Assembly: GCA_028687545.1 (NCBI GenBank)
Contig: JAQTZZ010000007.1
Location: 1 to 64,000, forward strand
Direction: 5' to 3'
DNA: 64,000 nt
Origin: Candidatus Wallbacteria bacterium
GTDB taxonomy: Bacteria; Muiribacteriota; JAQTZZ01
In this document: positions 14,637 to 24,292 of the stretch, in pieces
Layout of the letters: the number at the start of each line of letters is the position of its first letter
How positions within the stretch are numbered: the first letter of the stretch is position 1
Notes under the pieces: model-generated
Seen by the model: only the letters and a program-made list of their open reading frames with translations
What the model was told of the DNA's origin: nothing
Databases searched by the model: none
Program-made: the position numbers and the translations under genes

Positions 14637-16241
14637 TCAATGGAATAATTGCAGCTGAGGACCTTCTTCTTCCCCTGGCTGAACCTTGTGCTTGCCTAAA
14701 ATGAAATTCGAAAATGGATACATGTCGATCGTGCATTTAGCTCTCATCAGTACCTGCTGGAAAGGCAGCAGTCCACCTCCGAAAACCGCCTTGTCGCCCT
14801 TAGAGGTGAAAGTGTGTCCGTCACCGTCGTTTCCAGTGCATGACCATTCCCAGCTCAGCAGGCTTTTCGGCACAGGCACATCCCTGCCGTCCCTGTAAAT
14901 GAGTTTACAGGTGAATTCCTGTGATTCACCCGGCTTCACATCTTCAACTTCCGGCAGGATCTGCACGCTGATCATGTCCCAGATCTTGCTCTCAGCAATA
15001 GTTCGCTGCTCGCTGATGTCTGTTTCCTGAGTGCCGTGGAAATCCACGATCACTCGAGCCAGATACTTCAAGCCCATGCTGTAATCTCTTTTGTTGAGAT
15101 AGCAGTTTGACATTCCGATCAGAGAAACCACTTTATCATAATCAGTAGAAGTGTTTTTATAGATGAATTTATAGACATCCAGTGCATCGTCGTATTTATG
15201 CAGTAGGAAAAGGCAGCTGGAGAGGTTAGAATAGGCAAAACCCATCCAGCGGCTGTTTTTGTCAGTAGTGATGAGTTCACGGTAGCAGGTGACTGCGTGT
15301 TCGAAATCCAGTTCTGACTGGTAACTGTATCCCGAAACCATTAACGTCTCGTTGCGGAATTTTTTGATATCAGGAAACCTTTCCCTGAATTTCCCGCAAA
15401 AATCGCGAGCCTGCTGATTATATTGCTTGAGGCGGAAGTAGTCACTGTAAACCTGCTTGTACATTTTGCCGAGATTGTGCAGGGCTATCCCGGATGCAAG
15501 AAATGATTCGGCCTGAATTTCCGGCTTGGCTTCCGGATAATGCTGGATCTTGTCGAACAGATTCTGAGCCTTGAAAACATCACCTTGAAAGTTCATCAGA
15601 TTCATGTTGTCGATCTCGGTCTGGGCCAGCTGCAGATAAGCATAGCCCTGAAGAAGCATGGAAAGTTCTTTCTGGACTCCTGTATATTTCTTCAAGACAA
15701 TCGAATCGAAAGCAGCCAGTGCATTGAGGAAGCAGTTTCTGGCTTCCGGAATGTCTTCTTTAATGAAATTCTGGTAATACCCTAAAGCCTGCCAGATCAT
15801 GGCTGCCAGGAAATCAGCCTGATTTTCCGAGGCTGCTTCAGGGTACATGGATTTGAGGATTCTCAGTTCATTCAAGCCTGAATTGCAGCACTGTTCCAGA
15901 GTATCTCCCTGGATCAGATAAGCAAGCCAGATGAAATCCCGGGCTTTAGCCAGTCTCATGCCTGCCCTGCCGAATTCTCCCGGGTAGTTTTCCTGGAATT
16001 CTTCGGTAATGTTTCTGGTCAGGAACTCGATCTGCCTGGTTTCCCTGGTCTCAGCCAGCACAACTCCTTCGTAAAAAGATGCGTTCTGCTCAATCGACGG
16101 AACAATCCGCTCGAACTCGAATTCCAGCACAGGAAGACGGCCTTCCAGGTAGTCCATGATCTTGCTTTCGGCAGTATCCATGGCTGCCTGGGCAGAGGAC
16201 ATCAGGAAAATGATAAAAATCATTGCCAGTATCTTGTTCAT
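14637..16241 (-). CDS. Secreted TPR-repeat protein
   Basis: This encodes 534 residues from ATG 16241 (AGG just upstream). A signal peptide (MNKILAMIFIIFLMSSAQA) starts it. The middle is a run of helical hairpins with TPR character, for example SRWMGFAYSNLSSCLFLLHKYDDALDVYKFI, split here as SRWMGFAYSNLSSCLFLL plus HKYDDALDVYKFI, and then NCYLNKRDYSMGLKYLARV. The last roughly 110 residues are beta-rich, with DVKPGESQEFTCKLIYRDG resembling a Big-like domain. It is likely a periplasmic scaffold. It follows recG by 26 bases on the same strand, probably in one transcript. No function is assigned. Confidence 0.65.
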   Translation of the reverse strand: MNKILAMIFIIFLMSSAQAAMDTAESKIMDYLEGRLPVLEFEFERIVPSIEQNASFYEGVVLAETRETRQIEFLTRNITEEFQENYPGEFGRAGMRLAKARDFIWLAYLIQGDTLEQCCNSGLNELRILKSMYPEAASENQADFLAAMIWQALGYYQNFIKEDIPEARNCFLNALAAFDSIVLKKYTGVQKELSMLLQGYAYLQLAQTEIDNMNLMNFQGDVFKAQNLFDKIQHYPEAKPEIQAESFLASGIALHNLGKMYKQVYSDYFRLKQYNQQARDFCGKFRERFPDIKKFRNETLMVSGYSYQSELDFEHAVTCYRELITTDKNSRWMGFAYSNLSSCLFLLHKYDDALDVYKFIYKNTSTDYDKVVSLIGMSNCYLNKRDYSMGLKYLARVIVDFHGTQETDISEQRTIAESKIWDMISVQILPEVEDVKPGESQEFTCKLIYRDGRDVPVPKSLLSWEWSCTGNDGDGHTFTSKGDKAVFGGGLLPFQQVLMRAKCTIDMYPFSNFILGKHKVQPGEEEGPQLQLFH

Positions 16242-16267
16242 CACATACCTATCGGAAAAAATAACAT

Positions 16268-18319
16268 TTAACCCATTCTGTCGTGAAAGCAATGGTACTT
16301 GCGAAGCAAAAATTCCTTCAGCACAGGCGACAGCCTCGTCCCATCAGGGTCTGTCGAAAGATAATTCCTGGCAGCTTCAATGGACTGCAGCAAGATCTCC
16401 CTGTCCCGCATGATGTCTGCAAACTTGAAATCCAGCCTGCCATGCTGTCTGTTTCCTAGAAATTCTCCAGGGCCACGGATTCTGAGGTCTGTTTCAGCCA
16501 GCTCGAATCCGTCCGAGCTGTTGACGAGAGCCTGCAGCCGTTCAGACTGTAAATTTTCAGACACCAGTACTGCATAAGATTGCAGATCAGAGCGGCCGAC
16601 TCTCCCTCTCAATTGATGCAGCTGAGATATTCCAAACCTTTCCGCATCATAAACCACCATCACTGTTGCCTCAGGTACGTCAACTCCGACCTCTATCACA
16701 GTAGTGGAAACCAGGATTTCAATTTCACCTGAACGGAAGCGATCCATCACACCTTCTTTTTCAGACGCTTTCATTCTGCCGTGCAGCAGACCCAGTCTGC
16801 AGTTTTTAAAGCTGCCTCGCTTCAGCTCTTCAAAAAGGCCTGTGACATGGCTCAAAGTCAATTTTTCAGACTCCTCGATCAAAGGACAGACGAGATAGGC
16901 TCGATTCCCATGTCCCACTTCTTCCCTGATAAAATCATAAACCCTCGGCAGAGCCTCGGGAGTCCGGACAACGGTTTTGATTTTCCGCCTGCCGTGCGGA
17001 AGTTCCCTAAGGTAGACTACATCCAGCTCCCCGTAGATCGTAAGTGTGAGTGTCCTCGGGATGGGGGTGGCAGTCATTACCAGCAGATGGGGCTGCCTGC
17101 CTTTATTCACAAATTTTTCCCGCTGTGCCACACCAAAGCGATGCTGTTCATCGATCACAGCCAGGCCAAGTTTAGAAAATTCCACGTCCTCTTCCAGCAG
17201 GGCATGTGTGCCGATCAGGAGTTTCAGTTTACCGGAGCGGATTTTTTCCTTGATTTCCGAATTTTCCACTCCCCGTATGGATCCGGTCAGCAAGCCAACT
17301 TCAATCACGTCTCCCAGCATTTGACTGATTTTAAGATAATGCTGCTCAGCCAGCACTTCAGTGGGAGCGAGAAATGCCGCCTGATACCCGGACTCAATTG
17401 CATGCAATGCTGCGATCAGAGACACAACTGTCTTGCCTGAACCGACATCTCCCTGCAGCAGGGTGCGCATAGGACGTGTCAGCGAAATGCTTTTCAGGAT
17501 CTCTGCTCTGGCAGTTTCCTGAGATACTGTAAGCTCGAACCCCAGTTTCTGCCTGAGGCGGCCTTCCAGCTCCCCGGCTGAAGAAAGTGACGGTGAACTT
17601 TCTTTCTGCATGCGGGAACGGTTGTACAGAATTCCAAGCTGAAAGTAAAACAGTTCTTCAAAAACCAGCCTTCTCTTCGCAGCTTCTGCCAGCACCAGAC
17701 TCTTAGGGAAATGTAGATTTCGCAAAGCCAAATCATATTCGATCAGCAGCTGGGCTGCAGAAATTTCGGGCGGCAGCAGGTCCTGTTCCCCAGGCCGAAG
17801 TTCGAGTAAGGTTTCCATGCATTTCCTGACCAGCCGCTGGTTCAAACCATCGGTCAGCGGATAAATCGGTACGATCCGGCCTGAAACTTCTTCCCCCTTT
17901 TCCAGCATTTCAAGCTCAGGGTGAGTGATCTGCAGGCGGCCGGCGTGAGTTTCCAGCTTTCCGAAGGCTGAAACCCTGTCTCCTGGTTTCAGTTTTTCGG
18001 CAAGGAAATTCCGATTGAAAAAAACCAGCTGCACCCATCCGGAATCGTCGGTCGCACGGAGCTCCAGCAGCATCCTCCGGCCGATGCGGCGGGTTTTGTT
18101 TGAAAGTATGGTCAGGATGAAAAGGGATTCTTCGTTTTCAGCTGCGTAAGCGATTTTAACGGTCAGGCTTCTGTCCTGATGCCGCAGCGGTTGATGATAC
18201 AGCAGATCCCCGCAGGTTTCGATGCCGAGATTTTTGAACAGCAGGCAGCGCTTGGGTCCGATCCCCTTCAGGTATCTGAGTTCCTTACGATAAAATTCGG
18301 ATTCGGAGTAGGGCAGCAT
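16268..18319 (-). CDS. recG: ATP-dependent DNA helicase RecG
   Basis: This encodes 683 residues, the usual RecG length. The N-terminal wedge/OB domain (about 1-200) includes GDRVSAFGKLETHAGRLQ. The helicase core shows Walker A LQGDVGSGKTVV, motif Ia LAPTEVLAEQH, DEQHRFGV (the DEQH box typical of RecG), the SAT-type motif MTATPIPRTL and motif VI QLRGRVGRSD. The C-terminal TRG-like part is FELAETDLRIRGPGEFLGNRQHG. RecG remodels stalled replication forks and Holliday junctions in the cytoplasm. It is the first gene on its strand here and the TPR gene follows. There is no strong ribosome site before ATG 18319. Confidence 0.95.
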   Translation of the reverse strand: MLPYSESEFYRKELRYLKGIGPKRCLLFKNLGIETCGDLLYHQPLRHQDRSLTVKIAYAAENEESLFILTILSNKTRRIGRRMLLELRATDDSGWVQLVFFNRNFLAEKLKPGDRVSAFGKLETHAGRLQITHPELEMLEKGEEVSGRIVPIYPLTDGLNQRLVRKCMETLLELRPGEQDLLPPEISAAQLLIEYDLALRNLHFPKSLVLAEAAKRRLVFEELFYFQLGILYNRSRMQKESSPSLSSAGELEGRLRQKLGFELTVSQETARAEILKSISLTRPMRTLLQGDVGSGKTVVSLIAALHAIESGYQAAFLAPTEVLAEQHYLKISQMLGDVIEVGLLTGSIRGVENSEIKEKIRSGKLKLLIGTHALLEEDVEFSKLGLAVIDEQHRFGVAQREKFVNKGRQPHLLVMTATPIPRTLTLTIYGELDVVYLRELPHGRRKIKTVVRTPEALPRVYDFIREEVGHGNRAYLVCPLIEESEKLTLSHVTGLFEELKRGSFKNCRLGLLHGRMKASEKEGVMDRFRSGEIEILVSTTVIEVGVDVPEATVMVVYDAERFGISQLHQLRGRVGRSDLQSYAVLVSENLQSERLQALVNSSDGFELAETDLRIRGPGEFLGNRQHGRLDFKFADIMRDREILLQSIEAARNYLSTDPDGTRLSPVLKEFLLRKYHCFHDRMG

Positions 18320-18617
18320 CTTTTAAATCAATTCCAAAGTTCCGCTTTCTCTTTCTTCCAGGTTCTCCTCAGATGCGAAATGTAGAACTTCAAGTGCAGT
18401 TCCCAATCCTCAAGTTTTCAAGACCTGTAAATTTGATTTCCATTGAGCGGGTTTTTTCAGGATTCGAAGATTTTGTCCAACCGGAGTTTCCGTATTTTCA
18501 TACATCAAGTATTGCAGATAGCGGCACCAAACGCAAGTTAAATTGCGTTTGGTACAAAAGTGAGATGCTTTTTGGTAGTTGAAAATCTTATCTTCAAGGC
18601 TAATCATCAAAGTAGAA
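18320..18617. other. Intergenic stretch with one strong hairpin and no convincing gene
   Basis: This lies between the recG start and the end of the PIN toxin gene. It holds a perfect 10-bp inverted repeat CCAAACGCAA/TTGCGTTTGG (18527-18536 with 18543-18552), without a T run on either side. Short open frames on both strands have no ribosome site or family resemblance. Confidence 0.5.
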
Positions 18618-18995
18618 TCAAGGCTTGAAAGGGATCAGTTCGATTTCACTTATCACTTTGTAATGTCTTGTATTTCCTGTGCAGAGAGGCAGACTGTGCT
18701 CCGCTGCTGTGGCTGCGATCAGGGCATCGGCAAGGCAGATTCCATGGCTCAGAACATATTCCTCGACATAGACTGCAGCTCGATGACCGATGTTTTCGGT
18801 GATGGGCAGGATCTGAAAACCGCAGTCATTCAAGAACCTTTTACAGATTCTGATTTCATCGCGGTTACGCGCTCCCTGCAGCAATTCAATGAATGATACT
18901 ATGGACAGTTGATGATCAGAAGCACGATCCAGAGTTCTGGCAGCTTTGGCATTGCCGCGCAAATACCAGATCAGAACATCTGTGTCAAAAATCAT
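18618..18995 (-). CDS. vapC: PIN-domain toxin (VapC type)
   Basis: This encodes 125 residues. The PIN fold acids are present: Asp4 and Asp6 in MIFDTDVLIW, Glu37 in SFIELLQG and Asp90 in ICLADALIAATA. These coordinate the metal of the RNA-cleaving site. The length fits VapC. The gene overlaps the upstream antitoxin by 11 bases, the standard layout in which the antitoxin is translated first. It should act as a site-specific RNase, typically on tRNA or rRNA. The exact target cannot be predicted. Confidence 0.9.
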   Translation of the reverse strand: MIFDTDVLIWYLRGNAKAARTLDRASDHQLSIVSFIELLQGARNRDEIRICKRFLNDCGFQILPITENIGHRAAVYVEEYVLSHGICLADALIAATAAEHSLPLCTGNTRHYKVISEIELIPFKP

Positions 18996-19236
18996 TGAAA
19001 CGTCCCGTACGCAGATTTCTTACATGCTTGGCAACATCTTTTTTATCTTCATGTTCTTTCCAAAGGCCGAAAGCAGGATGATCTGCAAATTTCATTCCGT
19101 TCTTCCTATCAGCTTTCGACGGCAGCATTATCGCGCGTTCCTTGCCGTGATATAGAATGGTGACAGGCTCATTCCTGTCCAGAGCCCCGAAGATATCCTT
19201 CATCTTCCGCCTGAGGTCAAGAATCGTTGCTCTCAT
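18985..19236 (-). CDS. Antitoxin of the PIN toxin (Phd/YefM-like)
   Basis: This encodes 83 residues. The N-terminus MRATILDLRRKMKDIFGALDR, here split as MRATILDLRRKM and KDIFGALDR, and then EPVTILYHGKERAIMLPS are the Phd/YefM DNA-binding pattern. The C-terminal part (HPAFGLWKEHEDKKDV) should wrap the toxin. Here the toxin is a PIN protein rather than RelE or Doc, a known mix-and-match. AAGGAG precedes ATG 19236. Direct repeats overlapping the promoter suggest self-repression. Confidence 0.85.
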   Translation of the reverse strand: MRATILDLRRKMKDIFGALDRNEPVTILYHGKERAIMLPSKADRKNGMKFADHPAFGLWKEHEDKKDVAKHVRNLRTGRFNDF

Positions 19237-19254
19237 GATCTTCTCCTTGTAAAA

Positions 19255-19294
19255 TGTTCACTTTAATTGTACACTTTGACTATCATAAAATCAA
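19255..19294 (-). promoter_or_regulatory. Promoter and direct-repeat operator of the toxin-antitoxin pair
   Basis: On the minus strand TTGATT (19289-19294), a 17-base spacer and TACAAT (19266-19271) form the promoter. Two direct repeats, AAAGTGTACA (19268-19277) and AAAGTGAACA (19255-19264), 13 bases apart, cover the -10 and the transcription start. This is the expected place for antitoxin autorepression. Confidence 0.6.
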
Positions 19295-19300
19295 GTTAAA

Positions 19301-19333
19301 AAAAATCCACTCGTTAACTCCGAGTGGATTTTT
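19301..19333 (-). terminator. Rho-independent terminator of the pil operon (bidirectional)
   Basis: A 13-bp perfect stem (19301-19313 with 19321-19333, 7-base loop) has a T-rich run on either side. On the minus strand it lies 22 bases after the pilQ stop and is followed by a run of T residues. It also insulates the toxin-antitoxin promoter. Confidence 0.85.
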
Positions 19334-19355
19334 CTTTCATCTCATCTTCTAATAC

Positions 19356-22145
19356 TCAGCGCAGCTTCTTCTTCAACTGCTCCATGTATTCAGCATAAGA
19401 CCTGTCTGTCAGATCAGCCTGCTTGATCTTCTCCAGCTTGTCGTCAAAATCCTTGTTAACTATATACGGGGTGATCAGGATCACCATTTCCACCCTGCTC
19501 TTGTCAGACTGATTGTGATTAAACAGCCTGCCGATGATTGGCATCCTGTTCATGATCGGAGTTCCGAGATCAGAATCTGTTTGATTTTCAGAGATCAAGC
19601 CGCCCAGAATAATTGTTTCACCATCCTTCATCCTGATATCAGTATTGTACTTTCTGGTTTCAAGCACATCCGGTTTGGAAACAACGAGTTCTCCAGGATA
19701 TGCCAGATAAGCCCTGATGTCGTCTTCAGAACCGTTGGCTCCTTTATCTGTTTGAGTCAAATTGATTCCAAGAGTAACTTCGCTGTTTTCATGCACGATC
19801 GGGACTATTTTCATTTCAATGCCTGACTGGATCGTTTCATATACCCACATGTTGACCCAACGCTGATTCTGCTGAAAACTCTGTGTGTTTCCGCCGCCTA
19901 CAGGTTCTGATTCAAGCACCTGTTTCAGTTCCGCATGCTTGGCTGTGCGTGACTTGCCGGACTGAACGACACCGACTGCCCCATCGAGCGCCCTGATCGT
20001 TGGATTCGACAGGGTTTTCAGATACTGCTTTGATTCCAGGAAATCAAGCGTGGCATCCAGCTGAATCCTGGACATGTTTCCCAGTTTTTTCATCTGGATT
20101 TTATTCGTTTCACCATCAAATGTAGGTAACAGCCCGAGTTTCTGATTGACTGAAGTATTTACATCGATGATTTTCACCACAATCATTACCTGCGGGCGCT
20201 TCAGATCGAAATCCTGCACAAGTTTTTCCAGTAATTTCAGATTCTCTTCACTCTCATACACAAGCAGCGCTTTAACTTTTCGGGAAGGCAGAACAGTCTT
20301 GTTCAGCTCAGCTCCCTGGGAATTGAAATTCTTAAAATCCCTGGTGTAAGGATTTACAGTGTTGCTGCTGGAAATAACACTATCCTGATTTGGAATGCTT
20401 GGATTGACTCGCTTGGAAATATTCTGCTGCTCTCCCTCGAGCCTGATCAGATCTTCTGTTTTCTTTTGCTCAGCCTTCTGCTCTTCCTTTGCAGCGACTT
20501 CTTCGATAGCGGTGGTTTCGGTTTCTGCCGCTTTTTTCTTAACTGCCTGCTGATTCGTTGGATTCAATTTCTCCAGTTTTTCCTTGATCGATGTGACAAG
20601 TTCAAGGTCGTCTTTGCTGTATTTTGTTTTGTAAACCATGGTAGGAGTAGTGGCAATGATGTTGCTGTTCTCATCCAGATCAGCTACCACTATGTTTGAG
20701 AAATCCAGTCTCTGATTGAGTTCACTCATGCTCTTGATGATACCGAGAAATTCCTCAGGTTCGATGTTGGCAAACTTGAAGACTCTGAAATGTCGGTCCT
20801 GATAATTATATTGCTTGGCGATACTCTTGGGTGCGATAAAGAAAGTATTCTGGTTGTAAGCAACTTTCACCAGGTCGTTGTTCTTCAGGATCAGGTCAAA
20901 GAGTTCATCTTTGCCGATGTTGGCGTTGCTGATATTCAGATTGACGGACTTTTCCATGTCGATTTCCGGATTCAGGATCACATTGATGTTCAGGAGTTCT
21001 GCCAGAGCCTTCAGAGTGTTACCGAGCGGCAGGAAAAGTTTCAGGCCGTTGACCAGGTCATTAGGCAGCACGGCCTTTCTGATATTTACAATTCCTTCCT
21101 TGATTTCGTATTCCAGATGGTTTTTTTTGAACAGCGAAGCAATCAGGTCGTCGAGAGTGGCGTCCTGAAGGGAAAGAGAAATTCTCAGGTCTTTGTCTCC
21201 CAGATAATTAAAGCGCATCCCGGTTTCCTTCGAAAGAGCGTAAAGCACATCTTCGATCGGTTCTTCGTTGCAGGTGAAGGTCAGCCTGGAAACGCCCCAT
21301 TTCAGCTTCTGATAGTCTTCGGACTTTCTGAGCAGGTCCAGAATCTCTTCTTTATTGTCGTAAACAGGATTCAGCTCCAGGATTTTATTGCCTTCGCGGA
21401 CTGCGAATTCGTAATTCCTGGTCTTGAAATAAGTTTTCATCAGAAGTTCGCGGGCTTCCAGAAAGTCCGGATATTTATTCACCATCACTTCAAGGATCTG
21501 CAGGGTTTTCTCGTATTCAGCCGAGGCGTAATATTTCTGAGCATCAGTGAACTCAGTCTGCATTCCCTGGAATTTATTCAGCTTGGTCTGGCAGATGTTG
21601 TAGGCTTCGACGATCCGGCTGTTGTCAGGCGCTTTGGCTTTGGCATCTTCGAGATACTGAAGGGCCCTGTCCCATTCCTTCACTTTCATCAGTTCCAGAG
21701 CTCTCAGATAATATTTTCCAGCCACAGCTTCGCCGTCGACCGCTTCTTTTTCGGCTGTTTTGACAGGTCCGTAAACTTCCGAATCACCGATTTTGATGGT
21801 GAGTGCAGATCCATTCTCCTCGATCACAGGTTCCACGCTCTTAAACAACACAACTTTCACGCGTAAAAGCTTTTCTTCAGGCAGCGGGATTATGCGATAA
21901 AGTTTCAGATTATTCTTATAGACAGGATATGTCTTTTCACCGTCGAATTCTCCGTCCATGAAATCAATCTGGAGGAATTCTCCAGCGTTGATGGTCTTAT
22001 AAACAGGCAGTTTGGACTTGAATTCCAGCTTGAGGATTGCCGATTTCCCAAGGGTCAGGACATCTGTCTTGGTCAGTTCCTCGCAGAAAGCCGCACTGAT
22101 GAGGCTCAGGAAAATCACCAACATGATTCGCGCTGGAATTTTCAT
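19356..22145 (-). CDS. pilQ: Type IV pilus secretin PilQ with AMIN and TPR parts
   Basis: This encodes 929 residues. A signal peptide (1-21) is followed by an AMIN-like beta domain (about 25-125) and TPR hairpins (about 145-275). An STN/N0 domain (about 285-360, FNYLGDKDLRISLSLQDATL) and N-domains come next. A Lys/Glu-rich linker is at about 530-580, and the C-terminal secretin barrel is at about 690-905, with RTAKHAEL, DIRMKDGETIILGGLISE and MPIIGRLF. It forms the outer-membrane channel through which the pilus leaves. The internal TPRs are not universal in PilQ. GGAG precedes ATG. It is the last gene of the pil operon and a terminator follows. Confidence 0.9.
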   Translation of the reverse strand: MKIPARIMLVIFLSLISAAFCEELTKTDVLTLGKSAILKLEFKSKLPVYKTINAGEFLQIDFMDGEFDGEKTYPVYKNNLKLYRIIPLPEEKLLRVKVVLFKSVEPVIEENGSALTIKIGDSEVYGPVKTAEKEAVDGEAVAGKYYLRALELMKVKEWDRALQYLEDAKAKAPDNSRIVEAYNICQTKLNKFQGMQTEFTDAQKYYASAEYEKTLQILEVMVNKYPDFLEARELLMKTYFKTRNYEFAVREGNKILELNPVYDNKEEILDLLRKSEDYQKLKWGVSRLTFTCNEEPIEDVLYALSKETGMRFNYLGDKDLRISLSLQDATLDDLIASLFKKNHLEYEIKEGIVNIRKAVLPNDLVNGLKLFLPLGNTLKALAELLNINVILNPEIDMEKSVNLNISNANIGKDELFDLILKNNDLVKVAYNQNTFFIAPKSIAKQYNYQDRHFRVFKFANIEPEEFLGIIKSMSELNQRLDFSNIVVADLDENSNIIATTPTMVYKTKYSKDDLELVTSIKEKLEKLNPTNQQAVKKKAAETETTAIEEVAAKEEQKAEQKKTEDLIRLEGEQQNISKRVNPSIPNQDSVISSSNTVNPYTRDFKNFNSQGAELNKTVLPSRKVKALLVYESEENLKLLEKLVQDFDLKRPQVMIVVKIIDVNTSVNQKLGLLPTFDGETNKIQMKKLGNMSRIQLDATLDFLESKQYLKTLSNPTIRALDGAVGVVQSGKSRTAKHAELKQVLESEPVGGGNTQSFQQNQRWVNMWVYETIQSGIEMKIVPIVHENSEVTLGINLTQTDKGANGSEDDIRAYLAYPGELVVSKPDVLETRKYNTDIRMKDGETIILGGLISENQTDSDLGTPIMNRMPIIGRLFNHNQSDKSRVEMVILITPYIVNKDFDDKLEKIKQADLTDRSYAEYMEQLKKKLR

Positions 22146-22159
22146 ATCTTCTCCTTGGC

Positions 22160-23386
22160 TTATTGCTGTGTACTTTTCATTACTGCGCTCGATATCTTGA
22201 ATATCGGCAGAAACATGGAGATTACTATAGAACCGACCACACCACCGAGGAATACGATGAACAGCGGTTCCACGAGTGCAGTCATATTATTGACCAGGTT
22301 GTCGACTTCTTCCTCATAAAATTCTGAAATGTTGTCAAGCATTGCCTCCAGCGTACCTGTGGTGTCACCCACATTGATCATCTCAGAGACCATGAACGGA
22401 ATGCAGGAAGCTCTCTTGAAAGCCGGGGAGATACCCACGCCGGCCTCGATATCGACCTTGACTGTAATGATCTGGTTTTTAATGATGATATTATCGATCG
22501 CAGAGACAGTGATTTCCAGAGCTCTGGAAATCGGGATTCCGCTCCGCAGCAATACTGCCAGGTTTTTAGTGATGTCATTGATGGCTGATTTCAGGGCCAG
22601 TGTGCCTACAACCGGAAGCTTCAGGACCAGTCCGTCCAGGAAATACTTGCCTGCAGCTGTTTTGCTTAGATATCTGAAAGTAAATATTGCAGCGCCAATC
22701 ACAAGCAGGATCAGGACGATATGGGCTTTGAAAAAATCGGAAACTGCGATCAGAATTCTGGTAGGCATCGGCAGGTCCGCACCGAAACTCTGGAACATCT
22801 TGGCGAATCTCGGAATTACGAAAGTCAGCAGGAAACATACGATACAGAAAGCCACGCTCATGATGACAGCCGGATACATCATTGCACCCTTGACCTTGCG
22901 CTTAAGCGTATTGGCTTTTTCCATGTATTTGGCCAGCCTCAAGACCATCTCGTAGAGCAGCCCAGATTCTTCGCCGACTTTGAGCAGGCTGCAGTACATA
23001 GGTGTGAATATGTCGGGAAAAAGTTCGAATGCCTGATGCAGGGAGGATCCGCTTTCCACCTTGGCAATGATCTTGCTCAGGCGCCGCCTGAAACGGAGAT
23101 TTACAGTCTGGTCCCTTAAAATCGAGAGACCCTTGATCACTGGAATTCCTGCCTTGAGGACGATTGCAAAATATTTAGTGAACAGGAAGATGTCTTTTGT
23201 GCTGATACTGAAAGAACCGGAGGTCAGCATTTCTTTCAGCGTCAGTTCAGGGCAGGGTTTGATTTTAGTAGGAGAAATCCCCTGACGGTCGAGAATTTTC
23301 TTAATTTCTTCTTTGTTGAGGGCTTCCAGCCGCCCCTGGATGGTCACTCCATTCTTGTTCGTACCTTCATAGATGAAGTCAGCCAT
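22160..23386 (-). CDS. pilC: Type IV pilus inner-membrane platform protein PilC
   Basis: This encodes 408 residues of the T2SF/GspF family: two cytosolic helical bundles alternating with three membrane segments (about 170-195, 220-245 and 375-400). Family motifs include LFTKYFAIVLKAGIPVIKGL, LLKVGEESG, MMYPAVIMSVAF and MISVGDTTG-like MINVGDTTGTLEAML. It anchors the assembly ATPase and adds or removes pilins at the inner membrane. It lies between the pilP-position gene and pilQ with tight spacing (3 and 14 bases). Confidence 0.95.
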   Translation of the reverse strand: MADFIYEGTNKNGVTIQGRLEALNKEEIKKILDRQGISPTKIKPCPELTLKEMLTSGSFSISTKDIFLFTKYFAIVLKAGIPVIKGLSILRDQTVNLRFRRRLSKIIAKVESGSSLHQAFELFPDIFTPMYCSLLKVGEESGLLYEMVLRLAKYMEKANTLKRKVKGAMMYPAVIMSVAFCIVCFLLTFVIPRFAKMFQSFGADLPMPTRILIAVSDFFKAHIVLILLVIGAAIFTFRYLSKTAAGKYFLDGLVLKLPVVGTLALKSAINDITKNLAVLLRSGIPISRALEITVSAIDNIIIKNQIITVKVDIEAGVGISPAFKRASCIPFMVSEMINVGDTTGTLEAMLDNISEFYEEEVDNLVNNMTALVEPLFIVFLGGVVGSIVISMFLPIFKISSAVMKSTQQ

Positions 23387-23389
23387 CGC

Positions 23390-24292
23390 TTATTTGTTCT
23401 CCTTGCCGGTCTGGCTCAGTTCGAAATCCAGGCTCAGCTTCTTATTCTCAGCAATATTTGTCATCTGAACATTTTCAGGGGCAATGGTGTCGATCTTGAA
23501 ATTATTGTATTCGTTGACATTGATTGAATCCCCCTCTTTCACATTAATATACTGTTTCGTAGTACCTTCGATGATTCCGCTCGCACTCCTGATCATAAGC
23601 AGGATAGCTACTTTCTGTTCCCCAACATTGTAAAAGCCTTTGTATTTGAAGGTGATCGTTTCCCGGATCAGTTTTTCCAGAGTGTTGACATTCATGGATT
23701 CGCAAAGGTTGACAGCCTTGTAGGCGTAATTCTCAGCCTCCAGATAACTGCCGTCAGCAAAATTCTTGTCCGCGAGATCCACATAATTCTTGGGAGACTC
23801 CAGGTATTTTTCCATGGCGCGTCGATTGGTCTCCCTGAGCTTGGAGATAACAGCCATCAGATTGCTGATGGCTTCGTCGGCCTTCAACCGGGCAGCCTTG
23901 GCTTTGTTTTTCTGCTCCAGCGATCTCTTAAAGTCCTGGAACACATTCTGGATCACTTCGATCTGGGTTTCAACCGTGATCTCGGAACTTGACTGAAATA
24001 CATCGTTTATCTGAGAATACCCGTGAAACTCACGTTTGACCGGAGGTTTAGTCTGTGACGGCGCTCCAGGCTGCGCGGCCTGTGGTTTGGGAGGTACCGG
24101 ATTCACCGCAGTTTGAGGGGTGATGTTTCTCAGGGATGTCTGGGGAGCTTCAGCAACCGGGGCAGGCGCCTGGGCTCCGGTCATATCTGCGGTATCGACT
24201 GCGTTTTTGCGCAAAACCGTGAATTTCAGGATGATTACAATAATCACCAGGAGACCAAGACCGCCGTAAATGATCATCTTTTGCTTCGGCAT
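23390..24292 (-). CDS. Single-pass membrane protein in the PilP position
   Basis: This encodes 300 residues. One N-terminal membrane helix (about 7-25) is followed by a Pro/Ala/Gln-rich linker (45-85), a coiled-coil helical region (about 100-190) and a C-terminal beta domain. That domain contains YINVKEGDSINVNEYNNFKI, with ENKKLSLDFEL near the end. Gene order (pilM, pilN, pilO, this, pilC, pilQ) puts it where pilP normally lies, and the N-terminal helix, linker and C-terminal beta layout is PilP/GspC-like. Sequence identity to PilP is not obvious, so I call it functionally PilP-like only. It probably links the inner-membrane PilNO complex to the secretin. Confidence 0.6.
   Translation of the reverse strand: MPKQKMIIYGGLGLLVIIVIILKFTVLRKNAVDTADMTGAQAPAPVAEAPQTSLRNITPQTAVNPVPPKPQAAQPGAPSQTKPPVKREFHGYSQINDVFQSSSEITVETQIEVIQNVFQDFKRSLEQKNKAKAARLKADEAISNLMAVISKLRETNRRAMEKYLESPKNYVDLADKNFADGSYLEAENYAYKAVNLCESMNVNTLEKLIRETITFKYKGFYNVGEQKVAILLMIRSASGIIEGTTKQYINVKEGDSINVNEYNNFKIDTIAPENVQMTNIAENKKLSLDFELSQTGKENK

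Noticed and set aside
18373-18617. Small frames on both strands between recG and the PIN toxin
   Set aside because: No ribosome site, no recognisable domain, and they cross a hairpin.
20790-21866. A 358-codon plus-strand frame
   Set aside because: It is antisense to pilQ codons (Phe- and Gln-rich, no domain). PilQ is unambiguous on the other strand.
22329-22955. A 208-codon plus-strand frame
   Set aside because: Antisense shadow of pilC, with no ribosome site or family resemblance.
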